From Blastococcus sp. LR1 (GTDB taxonomy: Bacteria; Actinomycetota; Actinomycetes; Mycobacteriales; Geodermatophilaceae), in contig NZ_JAIUJY010000004.1 in assembly GCF_020166105.1 (NCBI RefSeq), positions 248,001 to 312,000 of the forward strand: DNA of 64,000 nucleotides, read 5' to 3'. Under the pieces are notes generated by a model. It had not been told where the DNA came from, made no database searches, and was given only the letters and a program-made list of their open reading frames with translations. Numbering within the stretch: position 1 is the first letter of the stretch; each line of letters starts with the position of its first letter. Shown here in pieces: positions 32,388-41,762 of the stretch. A program made the translations under genes and the position numbers.

Positions 32388-34184
32388 TCAGAGGACGTCG
32401 GCGGAGGTGTCCAGCACGGTGCGGTCGAGGGACTCCAGCAGGTCGAACCAGCCGCGGGTGCGGGGCAGCTCCCAGCGCCAGAAGTACCGGGCCGCGGCGC
32501 GCTTGCCCTCGTAGAAGGCGCCCGCGCCCGTCCCGGTCGCCAGTGCCTGCTCCAGCCACAGCCACGCGACGACGATGTGCCCGGCGGCCTCGAGGTAGAC
32601 GTGCGAGTTGGCCAGCGCGAGGTCGGGGTCGCCGGTGCCCCACAGGGTGGCGGTGACCGAGCCCATCCGGGCGACGGCGGCGTCCAGGTCGGCGGCGAAG
32701 CCGGCCCACTCGGTCCCCGCGGCCCGCGCCGTCGTCACGGCGATCGTCTCGCCCAGCAGCGCCAGCCCGGCGCCGCCCTGCATGACCACCTTGCGGCCGA
32801 GCAGGTCGAGGGACTGGATGCCCTGCGTGCCCTCGTGGATCGGGTTCAGCCGGTTGTCCCGGTAGAACTGCTCGACCGGGTAGTCGCGGGTGTAGCCGTA
32901 GCCGCCGTGCACCTGGATGGCGAGGTCGTTGGCGACCAGCCCCCACTGCGAGGGCCACGCCTTCGCCACCGGCGTCAGCATGTCCAGCAGCAGGTGGGCG
33001 CGCTCGCGGTCCGCCTGGTTCTCCGCGGTCTGCTCCTCGTCGACGAGCCGCGCGCAGTAGAGGCCCAGCGCCATGCCGCCCTCGGCGTAGGACTTCGCGG
33101 CCAGCAGCATCCGGCGGACGTCGGTGTGCTCGATGATCGGCACCATCGGCGAGGCAGGGTCCTTGCCCGCGGCCGGACGGCCCTGGGTGCGGGTGCGGGC
33201 GTACTCCAGCGCGTGCAGGTAGCCGGTGTAGGCCAGCACCGTCGCGCCCACGCCGACGCCGATCCGCGCCTCGTTCATCATGTGGAACATGTAGGTGAGG
33301 CCGCGGTGCGCCTCGCCGACGAGGTAGCCGACCGCGCCGGCCTGCCCGCCCGGCGTGTGCGCGCCCTCGCCGAAGTTGAGCAGGGTGTTCGTCGTGCCGC
33401 GGTAGCCCATCTTGTGGTTGAGCCCCGCCAGGACGACGTCGTTGCGCTCGCCCAGCGAGCCGTCGTCGTTCACCAGGAACTTGGGCACGATGAACAGCGA
33501 GATGCCCTTCACCCCGGGCGGTCCGCCGGGGATCTTGGCCAGCACCAGGTGCACGATGTTCTCGGTCAGCTCGTGGTCGCCGCCGGAGATCCACATCTTG
33601 TTGCCCGACAGCCGGTAGGTGCCGTCGTCCTGCGGCACGGCCTTGGTGGTGATGTCGGCCAGCGAGGACCCGGCCTGCGGCTCCGACAGCGCCATGGTGC
33701 CGAACCAGCGGCCCTCGAGCTCGGGCCGCACGAAGGTGTCGATCTGCTCCTTGCTGCCGTGGGCCAGCAGCAGGCGGGCGTTGCCCATGGTGAGGAACGG
33801 ATAGGCCGACGTCCCGACGTTCGCGGCCTTGAACCAGGCGAACACGGCCTGCCCGACGGTGTGCGGCAGCTGCATGCCGCCGTACTCCTCGTCGAACGAT
33901 CCGGCCATCAGCCCGGCGTCGGTGAAGACCTTGAGCGCCTTGGCCACCTCGGGGATGAGCACGGCCTTGCCGTCGACCATGTGCGGCTCGTTCTCGTCCG
34001 CCGTGCGGTTGTGCGGCGCGAAGTGGTCCGCGGCGATCTGCTCGGCGAGGTCCATGACCGCGTCGAAGGTCTCGCGCGAGTGCTCGGTGAAGCGGCTGCG
34101 CTTCGTCAGCGACTCGACGTCCAGCCACTCGTGCAGCAGGAAGTCCAGGTCGCGGCGGGACAGGATCAACGACGACGACGCCAT
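32388..34184 (-). CDS. Acyl-CoA dehydrogenase, long form with extra C-terminal domain
   Basis: A 598-residue enzyme from ATG 34184. Domain order is an extended N-terminal region (SSLILSRRDLDFLLHEWLDV), the FAD domain (GTMALSEPQAGSSLADITTK; YRLSGNKMWISGGDHELTEN), the C-terminal catalytic domain with VHGGYGYTRDYPVEQFYRDN and the catalytic Glu in IHEGTQGIQSLDLLGRK, then a 120-residue helical tail (FAADLDAAVARMGSVTATL; SHVYLEAAGHIVVAWLWLEQ). This is the FadE5-type architecture, which acts on medium to long acyl-CoA. Monocistronic, between terminator hairpins. Confidence 0.9.
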   Translation of the reverse strand: MASSSLILSRRDLDFLLHEWLDVESLTKRSRFTEHSRETFDAVMDLAEQIAADHFAPHNRTADENEPHMVDGKAVLIPEVAKALKVFTDAGLMAGSFDEEYGGMQLPHTVGQAVFAWFKAANVGTSAYPFLTMGNARLLLAHGSKEQIDTFVRPELEGRWFGTMALSEPQAGSSLADITTKAVPQDDGTYRLSGNKMWISGGDHELTENIVHLVLAKIPGGPPGVKGISLFIVPKFLVNDDGSLGERNDVVLAGLNHKMGYRGTTNTLLNFGEGAHTPGGQAGAVGYLVGEAHRGLTYMFHMMNEARIGVGVGATVLAYTGYLHALEYARTRTQGRPAAGKDPASPMVPIIEHTDVRRMLLAAKSYAEGGMALGLYCARLVDEEQTAENQADRERAHLLLDMLTPVAKAWPSQWGLVANDLAIQVHGGYGYTRDYPVEQFYRDNRLNPIHEGTQGIQSLDLLGRKVVMQGGAGLALLGETIAVTTARAAGTEWAGFAADLDAAVARMGSVTATLWGTGDPDLALANSHVYLEAAGHIVVAWLWLEQALATGTGAGAFYEGKRAAARYFWRWELPRTRGWFDLLESLDRTVLDTSADVL

Positions 34185-34247
34185 GCCCCCGACTCTATGC
34201 CGAGCCCGTCCGGACAGTTGTGGCCCCCGACACAAGGCGCGGTCAGC

Positions 34248-34300
34248 CGTCCTGGCTCACCTGAGAGCGTCCTGGCTCAGCACCGACGGTGAGCCAGGAC
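34248..34300. repeat. Dispersed GTCCTGGCTCA palindromic repeat, copy 1
   Basis: CGTCCTGGCTCAC (34248-34260), CGTCCTGGCTCAG (34268-34280) and the inverted GGTGAGCCAGGAC (34288-34300) can form a hairpin of about 11 bp. A second cluster with the same words lies at 43403-43455. It is positioned just downstream of the DHA2 exporter stop (minus strand), so a terminator role is possible. Confidence 0.8.
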
Positions 34301-34309
34301 CCGGAACGA

Positions 34310-36091
34310 TCAGGAGACCTGATCACCGGGCAGCGGTCGGGCGTCCCCGGGGCGGCCGACGGGCGGCGGGGTGGACGTCGGTGCCGCGGCGCCCACCGCC
34401 TCGGTCGCCTGCTCGGCGGGATCGTGGACGTCGTGCGTCGCCGTGGCGCTCTCCTGCCGCGCCTGGATGCCGGACTTGTTGCTCAGGGCCAGCTGCGGCA
34501 GGAACAGGAACACGAAGAACCCGACCGCCACCACGCAGGCGGCGATGAGGAACACCAGGTCGATCGAGTCGGAGAACCCGGCCTTGAACGGCTGGGCGAG
34601 GAAACCGGGCAGCTCCTGGATGAAGGAGGTGTCCGACAGGTCGGCGCCGGCGTCCAGCTGCCCGCTCTGCAGCGCCTCGGCCACCCGCGGGTCCTGCGCC
34701 GCCGCCGTCTCCACCCGGGCGCCGATGTCCTCCGGCAGCCGGGTGAACAGGATCGACAGGAAGGCAGCGGTGCCGATCGTGCCGCCCATCTGGCGGAAGA
34801 AGGTGACCGACGACGTCGCGACGCCCATCTCCCGCGGGGAGACGGCGTTCTGCACGGCGAGGATGACCGGCTGGAAGTTCAGGCCCAGGCCGAGGCCGAG
34901 CATCACCATGAACGGCACGATCGCCCAGATCGAGGTGTCGGCGCCGACGACGAACGACATCGACACGAGCGCGACGACCATCAGCGCGATGCCGACCAGC
35001 GGGAAGATCTTGTACTTGCCGGTCTTCGAGATCGCGATGCCCGAGCCCATCGCGCCGGTCATGATGCCGGCGACCAGCGGGATCATCTGCAGGCCGGCGA
35101 CGGTGGCGCTGGAGCCGTGCACGATCTGCAGGTACTGCGGGAGCAGCAGCAGACCGCCGAACATGCCGGCGCCCATCACGATCGAGCCGACGCCGCTGAC
35201 GGCGAAGCTGCGGTTCCGGAAGAGCCGCAGGGGCAGCAGGGCGTCGTCCCGGTAGGCGCGCTCGACGAGCACGAAGAGCACGAAGCCGAGCGCACCGATG
35301 GCGTAGCAGGCGATCGCGCGACCGGAGTCCCAGCCCCAGGTGCGGCCCTGCTCGGCGACGACCAGCAGCGGCACGAGGAACGTGATCAGCGCCAGCGCGC
35401 CGGGCCAGTCGATCCGGTGGTCGCGGCGCTCGTGGGGCAGGTGCAGCACGCGCCAGACGGCGGCGAACGCCAGCAGGCCCAGGGGCACGTTGATCCAGAA
35501 GATCCAGCGCCAGCCGTCGAGGCCGAGGATCGAGTCGTGGCCGGCGAAGAAGCCGCCGATGACCGGGCCCAGCACGCTCGAGGTGCCGAAGACGGCCATG
35601 AAGTAGCCCTGGTACTTCGAGCGCTCCCGCGGCGGCACGATGTCGCCGATGATCGCCAGGGCCAGGGACATGAGCCCGCCGGCGCCGATGCCCTGCACCG
35701 CGCGGTAGGCGGCCAGCTGGTACATCGTGTCGGCGATGCCGCACAGCGCCGAGCCGACGACGAAGACCGCGATGGCGAACAGGTAGAACGGCCGTCGCCC
35801 GTAGATGTCGGAGAGCTTCCCGTACAGCGGCGTGGAGATCGTCGAGGTGATGAGGAACGCCGTCGTCGCCCACGCCTGGAGGTCGTAGCCCTGCAGGTCG
35901 TCGGCGATCGTCCGGATCGCGGTCGCGACCACGGTCTGGTCCAGCGCCGCGAGGAACATCGCGACCATCAGGCCGACGAGGATCGTGACGATCTGGCGGT
36001 GGGAGAAGGCGCCGTCGGCGCCAGGCGCGGACGCGGCCGTGCGGGCGTCCCGTCGCCGAGCCGACTTCTCGCGGGCGGTGGTCTGGCTCAT
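34310..36091 (-). CDS. DHA2-family (EmrB/QacA-type) 14-TM drug exporter
   Basis: A 593-residue protein. Motif A is GKLSDIYGRRPFYLFAIAV; helix 1 carries VAMFLAALDQTVVATAIRTI with the DHA2-typical 'LDxTVVNVAL'-like pattern. Motif C is VFGTSSVLGPVIGGFFAG. There are fourteen membrane helices, a large periplasmic loop (ARVETAAAQDPRVAEALQSG) typical of QacA/EmrB, and a Pro-rich C-terminal tail. Its ATG overlaps the stop of the MarR gene in ATGA, so exporter and regulator are co-translated. The likely role is efflux of an aromatic or lipophilic compound sensed by the MarR protein. Confidence 0.92.
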   Translation of the reverse strand: MSQTTAREKSARRRDARTAASAPGADGAFSHRQIVTILVGLMVAMFLAALDQTVVATAIRTIADDLQGYDLQAWATTAFLITSTISTPLYGKLSDIYGRRPFYLFAIAVFVVGSALCGIADTMYQLAAYRAVQGIGAGGLMSLALAIIGDIVPPRERSKYQGYFMAVFGTSSVLGPVIGGFFAGHDSILGLDGWRWIFWINVPLGLLAFAAVWRVLHLPHERRDHRIDWPGALALITFLVPLLVVAEQGRTWGWDSGRAIACYAIGALGFVLFVLVERAYRDDALLPLRLFRNRSFAVSGVGSIVMGAGMFGGLLLLPQYLQIVHGSSATVAGLQMIPLVAGIMTGAMGSGIAISKTGKYKIFPLVGIALMVVALVSMSFVVGADTSIWAIVPFMVMLGLGLGLNFQPVILAVQNAVSPREMGVATSSVTFFRQMGGTIGTAAFLSILFTRLPEDIGARVETAAAQDPRVAEALQSGQLDAGADLSDTSFIQELPGFLAQPFKAGFSDSIDLVFLIAACVVAVGFFVFLFLPQLALSNKSGIQARQESATATHDVHDPAEQATEAVGAAAPTSTPPPVGRPGDARPLPGDQVS

Positions 36092-36591
36092 GCGTCGTCC
36101 TTCGGGGAACGGGTGTCCGTGCGGGGTGGGGTGGCGGCGGGCAGGCCGGCCGCGAGGCCGTCCAGGAGCCGGCCGAACAGGGTGGTGAGGGCGGTCAGGT
36201 CGGCCTCGGGCCAGTCGGCGGTGATCGAGCCGAGGTGCTTCTCCCGCTCGTGTCGCAGTCCCTCGAGCACCGCGTGCCCGGCGTCGGTGACGACCAGACG
36301 GGTGGCGCGGCCGTCGGACTCGTCGGCGGTCCGCCGGACCAGCCCCTGGTCGACGAGCGCGGAGACGTGCCGGCTGACGGTGGACGGGTCGGCGTGCACG
36401 AGGTCGGAGAGCGCGCTCTGCCGCAGGGGGCCGAGGCGGCTCAGGGGGAAGAGCAGGACCAGAGCGGCGCGGTCGCGACCATCGGCGCCCAGCTGGCTCT
36501 TGAGCCCGTGGAGCACCCGCATCATCCGCGGCAGGAGCTCAGCGAGGGCGGCGACGTCGGCGTCCCGTCCGGGCGAGCTGTTCGCGGACAT
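36088..36591 (-). CDS. MarR-family transcriptional repressor of the exporter
   Basis: A 167-residue regulator from ATG 36591. The winged helix is shown by LGPLRQSALSDLVHADPSTV, SRHVSALVDQGLVRRTADES and DGRATRLVVTDAGHAVLEGL, the standard recognition helix, wing and dimerisation start. It is the first gene of a two-gene unit with the DHA2 exporter (ATGA overlap). A palindrome CGTTGCA-N7-TGCAACG about 50 bp upstream is a good operator candidate, so autorepression relieved by a ligand is expected. The divergent neighbour is hrpA. Confidence 0.9.
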   Translation of the reverse strand: MSANSSPGRDADVAALAELLPRMMRVLHGLKSQLGADGRDRAALVLLFPLSRLGPLRQSALSDLVHADPSTVSRHVSALVDQGLVRRTADESDGRATRLVVTDAGHAVLEGLRHEREKHLGSITADWPEADLTALTTLFGRLLDGLAAGLPAATPPRTDTRSPKDDA

Positions 36592-36637
36592 GCGACCTCG
36601 GGACACTCGGGGGACGGGACTCGTGCACCGTACAAGC

Positions 36638-36658
36638 CGTTGCAGGGTGCATGCAACG
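36638..36658. promoter_or_regulatory. Candidate MarR operator palindrome
   Basis: CGTTGCA (36638-36644) and TGCAACG (36652-36658) form a perfect 7-bp inverted repeat with a 7-bp spacer, between the divergent marR and hrpA starts. A further GTTGCAGGG half-site follows at about 36660. Assignment to MarR is inference from location. Confidence 0.6.
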
Positions 36659-36772
36659 AGTTGCAGGGCGCATCGAGTGTGAGCTGGGTGACGGTGCCCC
36701 GGGCCGCGAGGTGGGACCCTGGGAGCCTTGTCCCAGCTACCCGTCCCGCCCGAGAGGAACGCGAGTCCGCCG

Positions 36773-39700
36773 GTGAGTTCTCCGCACGACGACCTCCGCG
36801 CGCGGCTGGCGTCCCTCACGCTGGCCGACGAGCACCGGCTGCGCCGCCGGCTCGACGGTCTCCGGCGCACCCGCGACGCTGCCGCGCGCGAGCGGCAGCG
36901 GGAGCGGATCGCCGCCGACGTCGCCGTCGCCGAGGAACGGATGGCCCGCCGGCGGGCCGCCGTCCCGGTCATCAGCTATCCGGAGGAGCTGCCGGTCAGC
37001 GGCCGCCGGGACGACATCGCCGCGGCGCTGCGGGACGCTCAGGTCGTGGTGGTCGCCGGCGAGACCGGCTCGGGCAAGACCACGCAGCTGCCCAAGATCG
37101 CCCTCGAGCTGGGCCGCGGGGTGCGCGGTCGCATCGGGCACACCCAGCCGCGCCGGATCGCCGCGCGCAGCGTCGCCGAGCGGATCGCCGAGGAGCTCGA
37201 GACCCCGCTGGGCGAGGCGGTCGGCTACAAGATGCGCTTCAACGACCAGGTGTCGGACTCCACCCTGGTCAAGCTCATGACCGACGGCGTCCTGCTCGCC
37301 GAGATCGCGCACGACCGGCTGCTGCGCCAGTACGACACGATCATCCTCGACGAGGCGCACGAGCGGAGCCTCAACATCGACTTCCTGCTGGGCTACCTGG
37401 CCCAGCTGCTGCCTCGGCGCCCCGACCTGAAACTGGTCATCACCTCGGCGACGATCGACGTCGAGCGGGTGGCGAAGCACTTCGGCGACGCCCCGGTGAT
37501 CGAGGTCAGCGGGCGGACCTATCCGGTGGAGGTGCGCTACCGGCCGGTCGTAGACCCGGACGATCCGGAAGCGGACGAGGAGCGGGACCAGGTCACCGCG
37601 ATCGTGGACGCCGTCGACGAGCTGGTGGCCGAAGGGCCGGGCGACATCCTGGTCTTCCTGGCCGGCGAGCGGGACATCCGCGACACCCAGGACGCGCTGG
37701 CCGAGAGTGCGCTCCCGAACACCGAGATCGTGCCGCTCTACAGCCGGCTGTCGGCCGCCGACCAGCACAAGGTCTTCGCTCCGCACAGCGGACGGCGGAT
37801 CGTGCTGGCCACGAACGTCGCCGAGACGTCTCTGACCGTCCCCGGCATCCGGTACGTCATCGACCCGGGGACGGCGCGGATCTCGCGCTACAGCCATCGC
37901 ACCAAGGTGCAGCGGCTGCCGATCGAGCCGGTCAGCCAGGCCTCGGCCCGCCAGCGCTCCGGCCGCTGCGGGCGGCTGGGCCCCGGCATCGCGATCCGGC
38001 TCTACAGCGAGGACGACTTCGACGCGCGGCCGGAGTTCACCGACCCCGAGATCCTCCGCACCAACCTCGCCTCGGTGCTGCTGCAGATGGCCGCGCTCGA
38101 CCTCGGCGACGTCGCGGAGTTCCCCTTCGTCGACCCGCCGGACCGGCGCGCGATCGCCGACGGCCTGGCTCTGCTCGAGGAGCTGGGCGCCCTCGATCCC
38201 AGCGAGGCGTCGGCCTCCCCGAAGCTGACCGAGACCGGCCGGGCGCTGGCCTCGCTGCCGCTGGACCCGCGGCTGGCCCGGATGGTGGTCGAGGCCGACC
38301 GCCGGGGCGTGCTGGAGGAGGTCCTGGTCATCGCGGCGGGACTGACCATCCAGGACCCGCGCGAGCGGCCCGCCGAGCACCAGCAGGCCGCCGACCAGTC
38401 GCACGCCCGGTTCGCCGACGACAACTCCGACTTCCTGGCCCTGCTCAACCTCTGGCGGTACCTGGAGGAGCAGGCCGACGCGCTCAGCGGCAACCAGTTC
38501 CGCCGCACGGTGAAGCGCGAGTTCCTGCACTACCTGCGCATCCGCGAGTGGCAGGACCTGCACGGCCAGCTGCGCGGGACGGCGCGGCGGCTGGGCATGA
38601 ACCTGAAGGAGGCCGCGACTGAGCCCGACGAGCGCGGCATCTCCGCGGCCCTGCTGGCCGGCCTGCTGACGAACATCGGCCTCCAGGTGGAGCCGGTGAA
38701 GGGGCGCGACGGCAAGCCGGGCCGCCCGGGCCGCGAGTACCTGGGCACGCGGAACACCCGCTTCGTGATCGCCCCCGGCACCCCGCTGGCCAAGAAGCCG
38801 CCGCGCTGGGTGGTGGCCGCGGAGCTCGTCGAGACCAGCCGGCTGTTCGCCCGCACCGTCGCGCGGATCGATCCGGAGGACGTCGAGAAGCTCGCCGACC
38901 ACCTGGTCAAGCGCCAGTACTCCGAGCCGCGGTGGGACGCCAAGCGCGGCAGCGTCGTCGCCACCGAGCGGGTCACCCTGCACGGGCTGCCGCTGGTCGT
39001 GGGCCGCCGCGTGCAGTACGGCTCCATCGACCCCGTCGTCTCCCGGGAGCTGTTCATCCGGCACGCGCTGGTGCAGGGGGAGTGGTCGACCCACCATCGG
39101 TTCTGGGCCGAGAACCAGCGGGCGGTCGAGCGGGTCGGCGAGCTGGAGGAGCGCGCCCGGCGGCGCGACATCGGCGTCGACGACGAGACGATCTTCGAGC
39201 TCTACGACGCCCGGGTCCCGGCCGACGTCGTCTCCACGCGGCACTTCGACAAGTGGTGGAAGGCAGCCCGGCACCGCACGCCGGACCTGCTCACCTTCAC
39301 CCCGGAGATGCTCACCAACGCGGCGGTCGCCGCCGAGGTGCGGGTCGAGGACTATCCCGACGAGGTGCACCTGACGCAGGGGCTGACCCTGCCGCTGACC
39401 TACGCCTTCGAGCCCGGTGCGCCCACCGACGGCGTCACCGTCGACGTCCCGCTCGGCATGCTCGACGCGGTCGCCCAGCGGACGGCGGGGGAGTCGCTCG
39501 CCTTCACCGTGCCGGGGCTGCGCGCCGAGCTGGTGACCGAGCTGCTGCGCTCGCTGCCCAAGCAGCTGCGCCGCGCACTGGTCCCCATTCCGGACCGGGT
39601 GCGCGAGGTGCTGCCGAAGGTCGACGTCGCCGAGCCCCTGCTCCCGGCGCTGGAGCGAGAGCTGCGGCGCGCGGTCGGCACGGTGATCCCGCCCGACGCC

Positions 39701-40726
39701 TGGCATCCCGACCAGGTGCCCGGGCACCTGCGCGCGACGTTCCGCGTCCTCGACGACCAGCACCGTCCGCTCGCCACCGGCAAGGACCTGGCCGCGCTCA
39801 AGGCGCAGGTGGCGCCCCAGGCGCGGGCCAGCCTGGCCCGCGCGGCCTCTGACTCCGAGCGGACCGGCCAGACGGCGTGGACCTTCGGGGAGCTGCCGGA
39901 GACCGTGGAGGTGCAGCGGGGCGGCCACGTCGTCACCGCCTATCCGGCGCTGGTCGACGAGGGTGCCACGGTCGGCGTCCGCGTCGTCCCCACGGCCACC
40001 GAGGCGGCCCGGCTCACCCGGCTGGGCGCCCGGCGGCTGTTGGTCCTGGTCGCCGGCTCACCGGTCAAGTCGGTGGTCAAGGGGCTGGGCCCGCGGTCAC
40101 GGCTGGCGCTCCAGTTCAACCCGGACGGCGAGATCCCGGACCTGGTCGCCGACTGCGTGGACGCCGCCGCGGACGAGCTGATCGCGGCGGCCGGTGGACC
40201 GCCGCGGGACGAGGCAGCCTTCGGCGCGCTCGTCGCCACGGCCAAGGGGCAGTTGCACCCGCTCACCACCGACACGGTGAAGCGGGTGGAGGCGGTTCTC
40301 ACCCAGGCCCGGGAGGTCGCCGTGGCCATCGGCGCGGCGCCCGGACGCCGGGTGCCGGAAGCGGCGGTGGCCGACCTCCGCCGGCAGATGACCGGCCTGC
40401 TGCACCGCGGGTTCGTGGCCGCGACCGGCCGCCGTCGGCTGCCCGACCTGGTGCGCTACCTGACCGCGATGGCGCACCGGCTGGAGAAGCTGCCCGCCAC
40501 CGCCGTGCGCGACCAGCTGGGGATGGCCTCGGTGACGGCGGTGACCGAGGACTACGAGCGCCTGCGGCGCGAGGTCCCCTCGGCCGGGGCGCCCGACGAT
40601 CCGGTCGTGCGGGTGCGCTGGATGATCGAGGAGCTGCGCGTGGCGCTGTTCGCCCAGGTGGTCGGCACGCCGCGACCGGTCTCCGAGCAGCGCATCTACA
40701 AGGCGATCGACGCGATCCAGGGCTGA
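36773..40726 (+). CDS. hrpA: ATP-dependent RNA helicase HrpA
   Basis: A 1,317-residue DEAH-box helicase. GTG 36773 is preferred; TTG 36728 is in frame. Walker A is VVVAGETGSGKTTQLPKIAL, motif Ia THTQPRR-like GHTQPRRIAARSVAERIA, DEAH box IILDEAHERSLNIDFLLGYL, SAT motif VITSATIDVERVAKHF, and motif VI QRSGRCGRLGPGIAIRLYS. HA2/OB domains follow (LRTNLASVLLQMAALDLGD; WRYLEEQADALSGNQFRR), then the long HrpA-specific DUF3418 C-terminal region (LPLTYAFEPGAPTDGVTVDV; LRRALVPIPDRVREVLPKV). Length matches full HrpA. It acts on RNA and ribosomes; recent work in other bacteria links HrpA to rescuing stalled ribosomes. Confidence 0.95.
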   Translation: MSSPHDDLRARLASLTLADEHRLRRRLDGLRRTRDAAARERQRERIAADVAVAEERMARRRAAVPVISYPEELPVSGRRDDIAAALRDAQVVVVAGETGSGKTTQLPKIALELGRGVRGRIGHTQPRRIAARSVAERIAEELETPLGEAVGYKMRFNDQVSDSTLVKLMTDGVLLAEIAHDRLLRQYDTIILDEAHERSLNIDFLLGYLAQLLPRRPDLKLVITSATIDVERVAKHFGDAPVIEVSGRTYPVEVRYRPVVDPDDPEADEERDQVTAIVDAVDELVAEGPGDILVFLAGERDIRDTQDALAESALPNTEIVPLYSRLSAADQHKVFAPHSGRRIVLATNVAETSLTVPGIRYVIDPGTARISRYSHRTKVQRLPIEPVSQASARQRSGRCGRLGPGIAIRLYSEDDFDARPEFTDPEILRTNLASVLLQMAALDLGDVAEFPFVDPPDRRAIADGLALLEELGALDPSEASASPKLTETGRALASLPLDPRLARMVVEADRRGVLEEVLVIAAGLTIQDPRERPAEHQQAADQSHARFADDNSDFLALLNLWRYLEEQADALSGNQFRRTVKREFLHYLRIREWQDLHGQLRGTARRLGMNLKEAATEPDERGISAALLAGLLTNIGLQVEPVKGRDGKPGRPGREYLGTRNTRFVIAPGTPLAKKPPRWVVAAELVETSRLFARTVARIDPEDVEKLADHLVKRQYSEPRWDAKRGSVVATERVTLHGLPLVVGRRVQYGSIDPVVSRELFIRHALVQGEWSTHHRFWAENQRAVERVGELEERARRRDIGVDDETIFELYDARVPADVVSTRHFDKWWKAARHRTPDLLTFTPEMLTNAAVAAEVRVEDYPDEVHLTQGLTLPLTYAFEPGAPTDGVTVDVPLGMLDAVAQRTAGESLAFTVPGLRAELVTELLRSLPKQLRRALVPIPDRVREVLPKVDVAEPLLPALERELRRAVGTVIPPDAWHPDQVPGHLRATFRVLDDQHRPLATGKDLAALKAQVAPQARASLARAASDSERTGQTAWTFGELPETVEVQRGGHVVTAYPALVDEGATVGVRVVPTATEAARLTRLGARRLLVLVAGSPVKSVVKGLGPRSRLALQFNPDGEIPDLVADCVDAAADELIAAAGGPPRDEAAFGALVATAKGQLHPLTTDTVKRVEAVLTQAREVAVAIGAAPGRRVPEAAVADLRRQMTGLLHRGFVAATGRRRLPDLVRYLTAMAHRLEKLPATAVRDQLGMASVTAVTEDYERLRREVPSAGAPDDPVVRVRWMIEELRVALFAQVVGTPRPVSEQRIYKAIDAIQG

Positions 40727-40730
40727 CGCC

Positions 40731-41075
40731 TCACTCGCGCAGCAGCGCCGAGATCCGCTGCCGGGTGACGCCGAACAGGGCGGCGATCCGGTTGATGCTC
40801 ACGTCCTCGCGCTGCAGTGCCGCGGCCTCCTCGCGGCGCCACTCGTGGCCCGCCGAGGCCAGAGACGACAGCACCGAGGAGACGCTCTCCACCACCAGCG
40901 GGCGGGCCTCGGCCGTGACCAGCTCGAGCCATGGCTCGCCCGCTGCCCGGGCGGCGACGAGCTCCACGGCCCGTTCCCGGGCGCGCTGGAGCTCCTCGAC
41001 GGACAGGTCGATCTGCTCGATGAGCTGCTCGAGCGCCCGGACGGCGGAATCGCCGGTCGGCTGGGGGGCGCTCAT
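40731..41075 (-). CDS. Small C-terminal-HTH DNA-binding protein
   Basis: A 114-residue protein from ATG 41075 (GAGGAG upstream; the longer frame start lacks one). The first 80 residues are helical and charged (ALEQLIEQIDLSVEELQRAR; ERAVELVAARAAGEPWLELV), perhaps for dimerisation. The last 30 residues hold a helix-turn-helix, EDVSINRIAALFGVTRQRISALL. Four TTGC-type half-sites lie just upstream, including a perfect palindrome, suggesting autoregulation. It is convergent with hrpA, the stops 4 bp apart. I do not recognise a named family. Confidence 0.7.
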   Translation of the reverse strand: MSAPQPTGDSAVRALEQLIEQIDLSVEELQRARERAVELVAARAAGEPWLELVTAEARPLVVESVSSVLSSLASAGHEWRREEAAALQREDVSINRIAALFGVTRQRISALLRE

Positions 41076-41111
41076 GCGGCTCCTCGGGCTGGGGTGACCA
41101 GCACAGACTAT

Positions 41112-41162
41112 CGCAATGCCCATTGCGTGCAACGGCAGTTACATGCAATAGGGGTTGCGTGC
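41112..41162. promoter_or_regulatory. Clustered operator-like repeats (CGCAAT/ATTGCG)
   Basis: CGCAAT-GCCC-ATTGCG (41112-41127) is a perfect palindrome 36 bp before the HTH gene. ATTGCGTG (41122-41129) is answered by CATGCAAT (41142-41149), and a further TTGCGTGC lies at 41155-41162. It is in the intergenic region between the HTH gene and the divergent RsbW-like gene. The regulator is assumed, not shown. Confidence 0.55.
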
Positions 41163-41286
41163 CGGGATGGATGCAGGCATGGTTGGGCGCAACCTAGTTA
41201 CAGATCGGGCTCCGCCCTGCCGATAACGACTACGTCCGGGCAGCCAGGCCGCTTCCCAGCCCACCGGCAGAACGGAACCCACACCG

Positions 41287-41676
41287 ATGTCGACCCACAC
41301 CGCCAGTATCGATCTGCCGCCCACCGCCGCCAGCGTGCCGGTGGCCCGTCGGCTCGTCCGCGATCTGCTGCAGGCATGGGGGGCCCGCCAGGACCACGAC
41401 GACGCGATGCTGCTGGTGACCGAGCTGGTGGCCAACGTGGTCGACCACGTGGGCGGCTCGGACTGCCTCACCCTGGAGGCGACGTACTCCGAGGACTGGC
41501 TCCGCCTGGGCGTCATCGACTGCTCGCCGACCCGGCCGGCCGTGCAGAACCTCGACCTGGACAGTCCCCGCGGCCGCGGCATGCGCATGGTGGAGGTGCT
41601 CGCCGACCGCTGGGGCTGCGAGGACCACCGCGGCGGCAAGCGCGTCTGGTTCGAGCTCCGCCCGCAGCGCCTCTGA
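41287..41676 (+). CDS. RsbW-like HATPase_c_2 serine kinase / anti-sigma-like protein
   Basis: A 129-residue GHKL ATPase domain protein. N box: DAMLLVTELVANVVDHVGGS (E..N...H pattern). G1 box: LRLGVIDCSPTRPAV. G2 box: SPRGRGMRMVEVLADRWG. The ending W..E.RP is typical of the short actinobacterial anti-sigma-like kinases that phosphorylate anti-anti-sigma (STAS) proteins. No partner sigma or STAS gene is nearby. ATG 41287 with a weak upstream site. Specific target unknown. Confidence 0.85.
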   Translation: MSTHTASIDLPPTAASVPVARRLVRDLLQAWGARQDHDDAMLLVTELVANVVDHVGGSDCLTLEATYSEDWLRLGVIDCSPTRPAVQNLDLDSPRGRGMRMVEVLADRWGCEDHRGGKRVWFELRPQRL

Positions 41677-41762
41677 CCTCGACTGTGGTGCACGGCTGGT
41701 TTGCCGTGCTCCCTGAACGGGGAGGCTCCCCTGCAGGAGCGACCCACAGGAAGGGGACTGCG

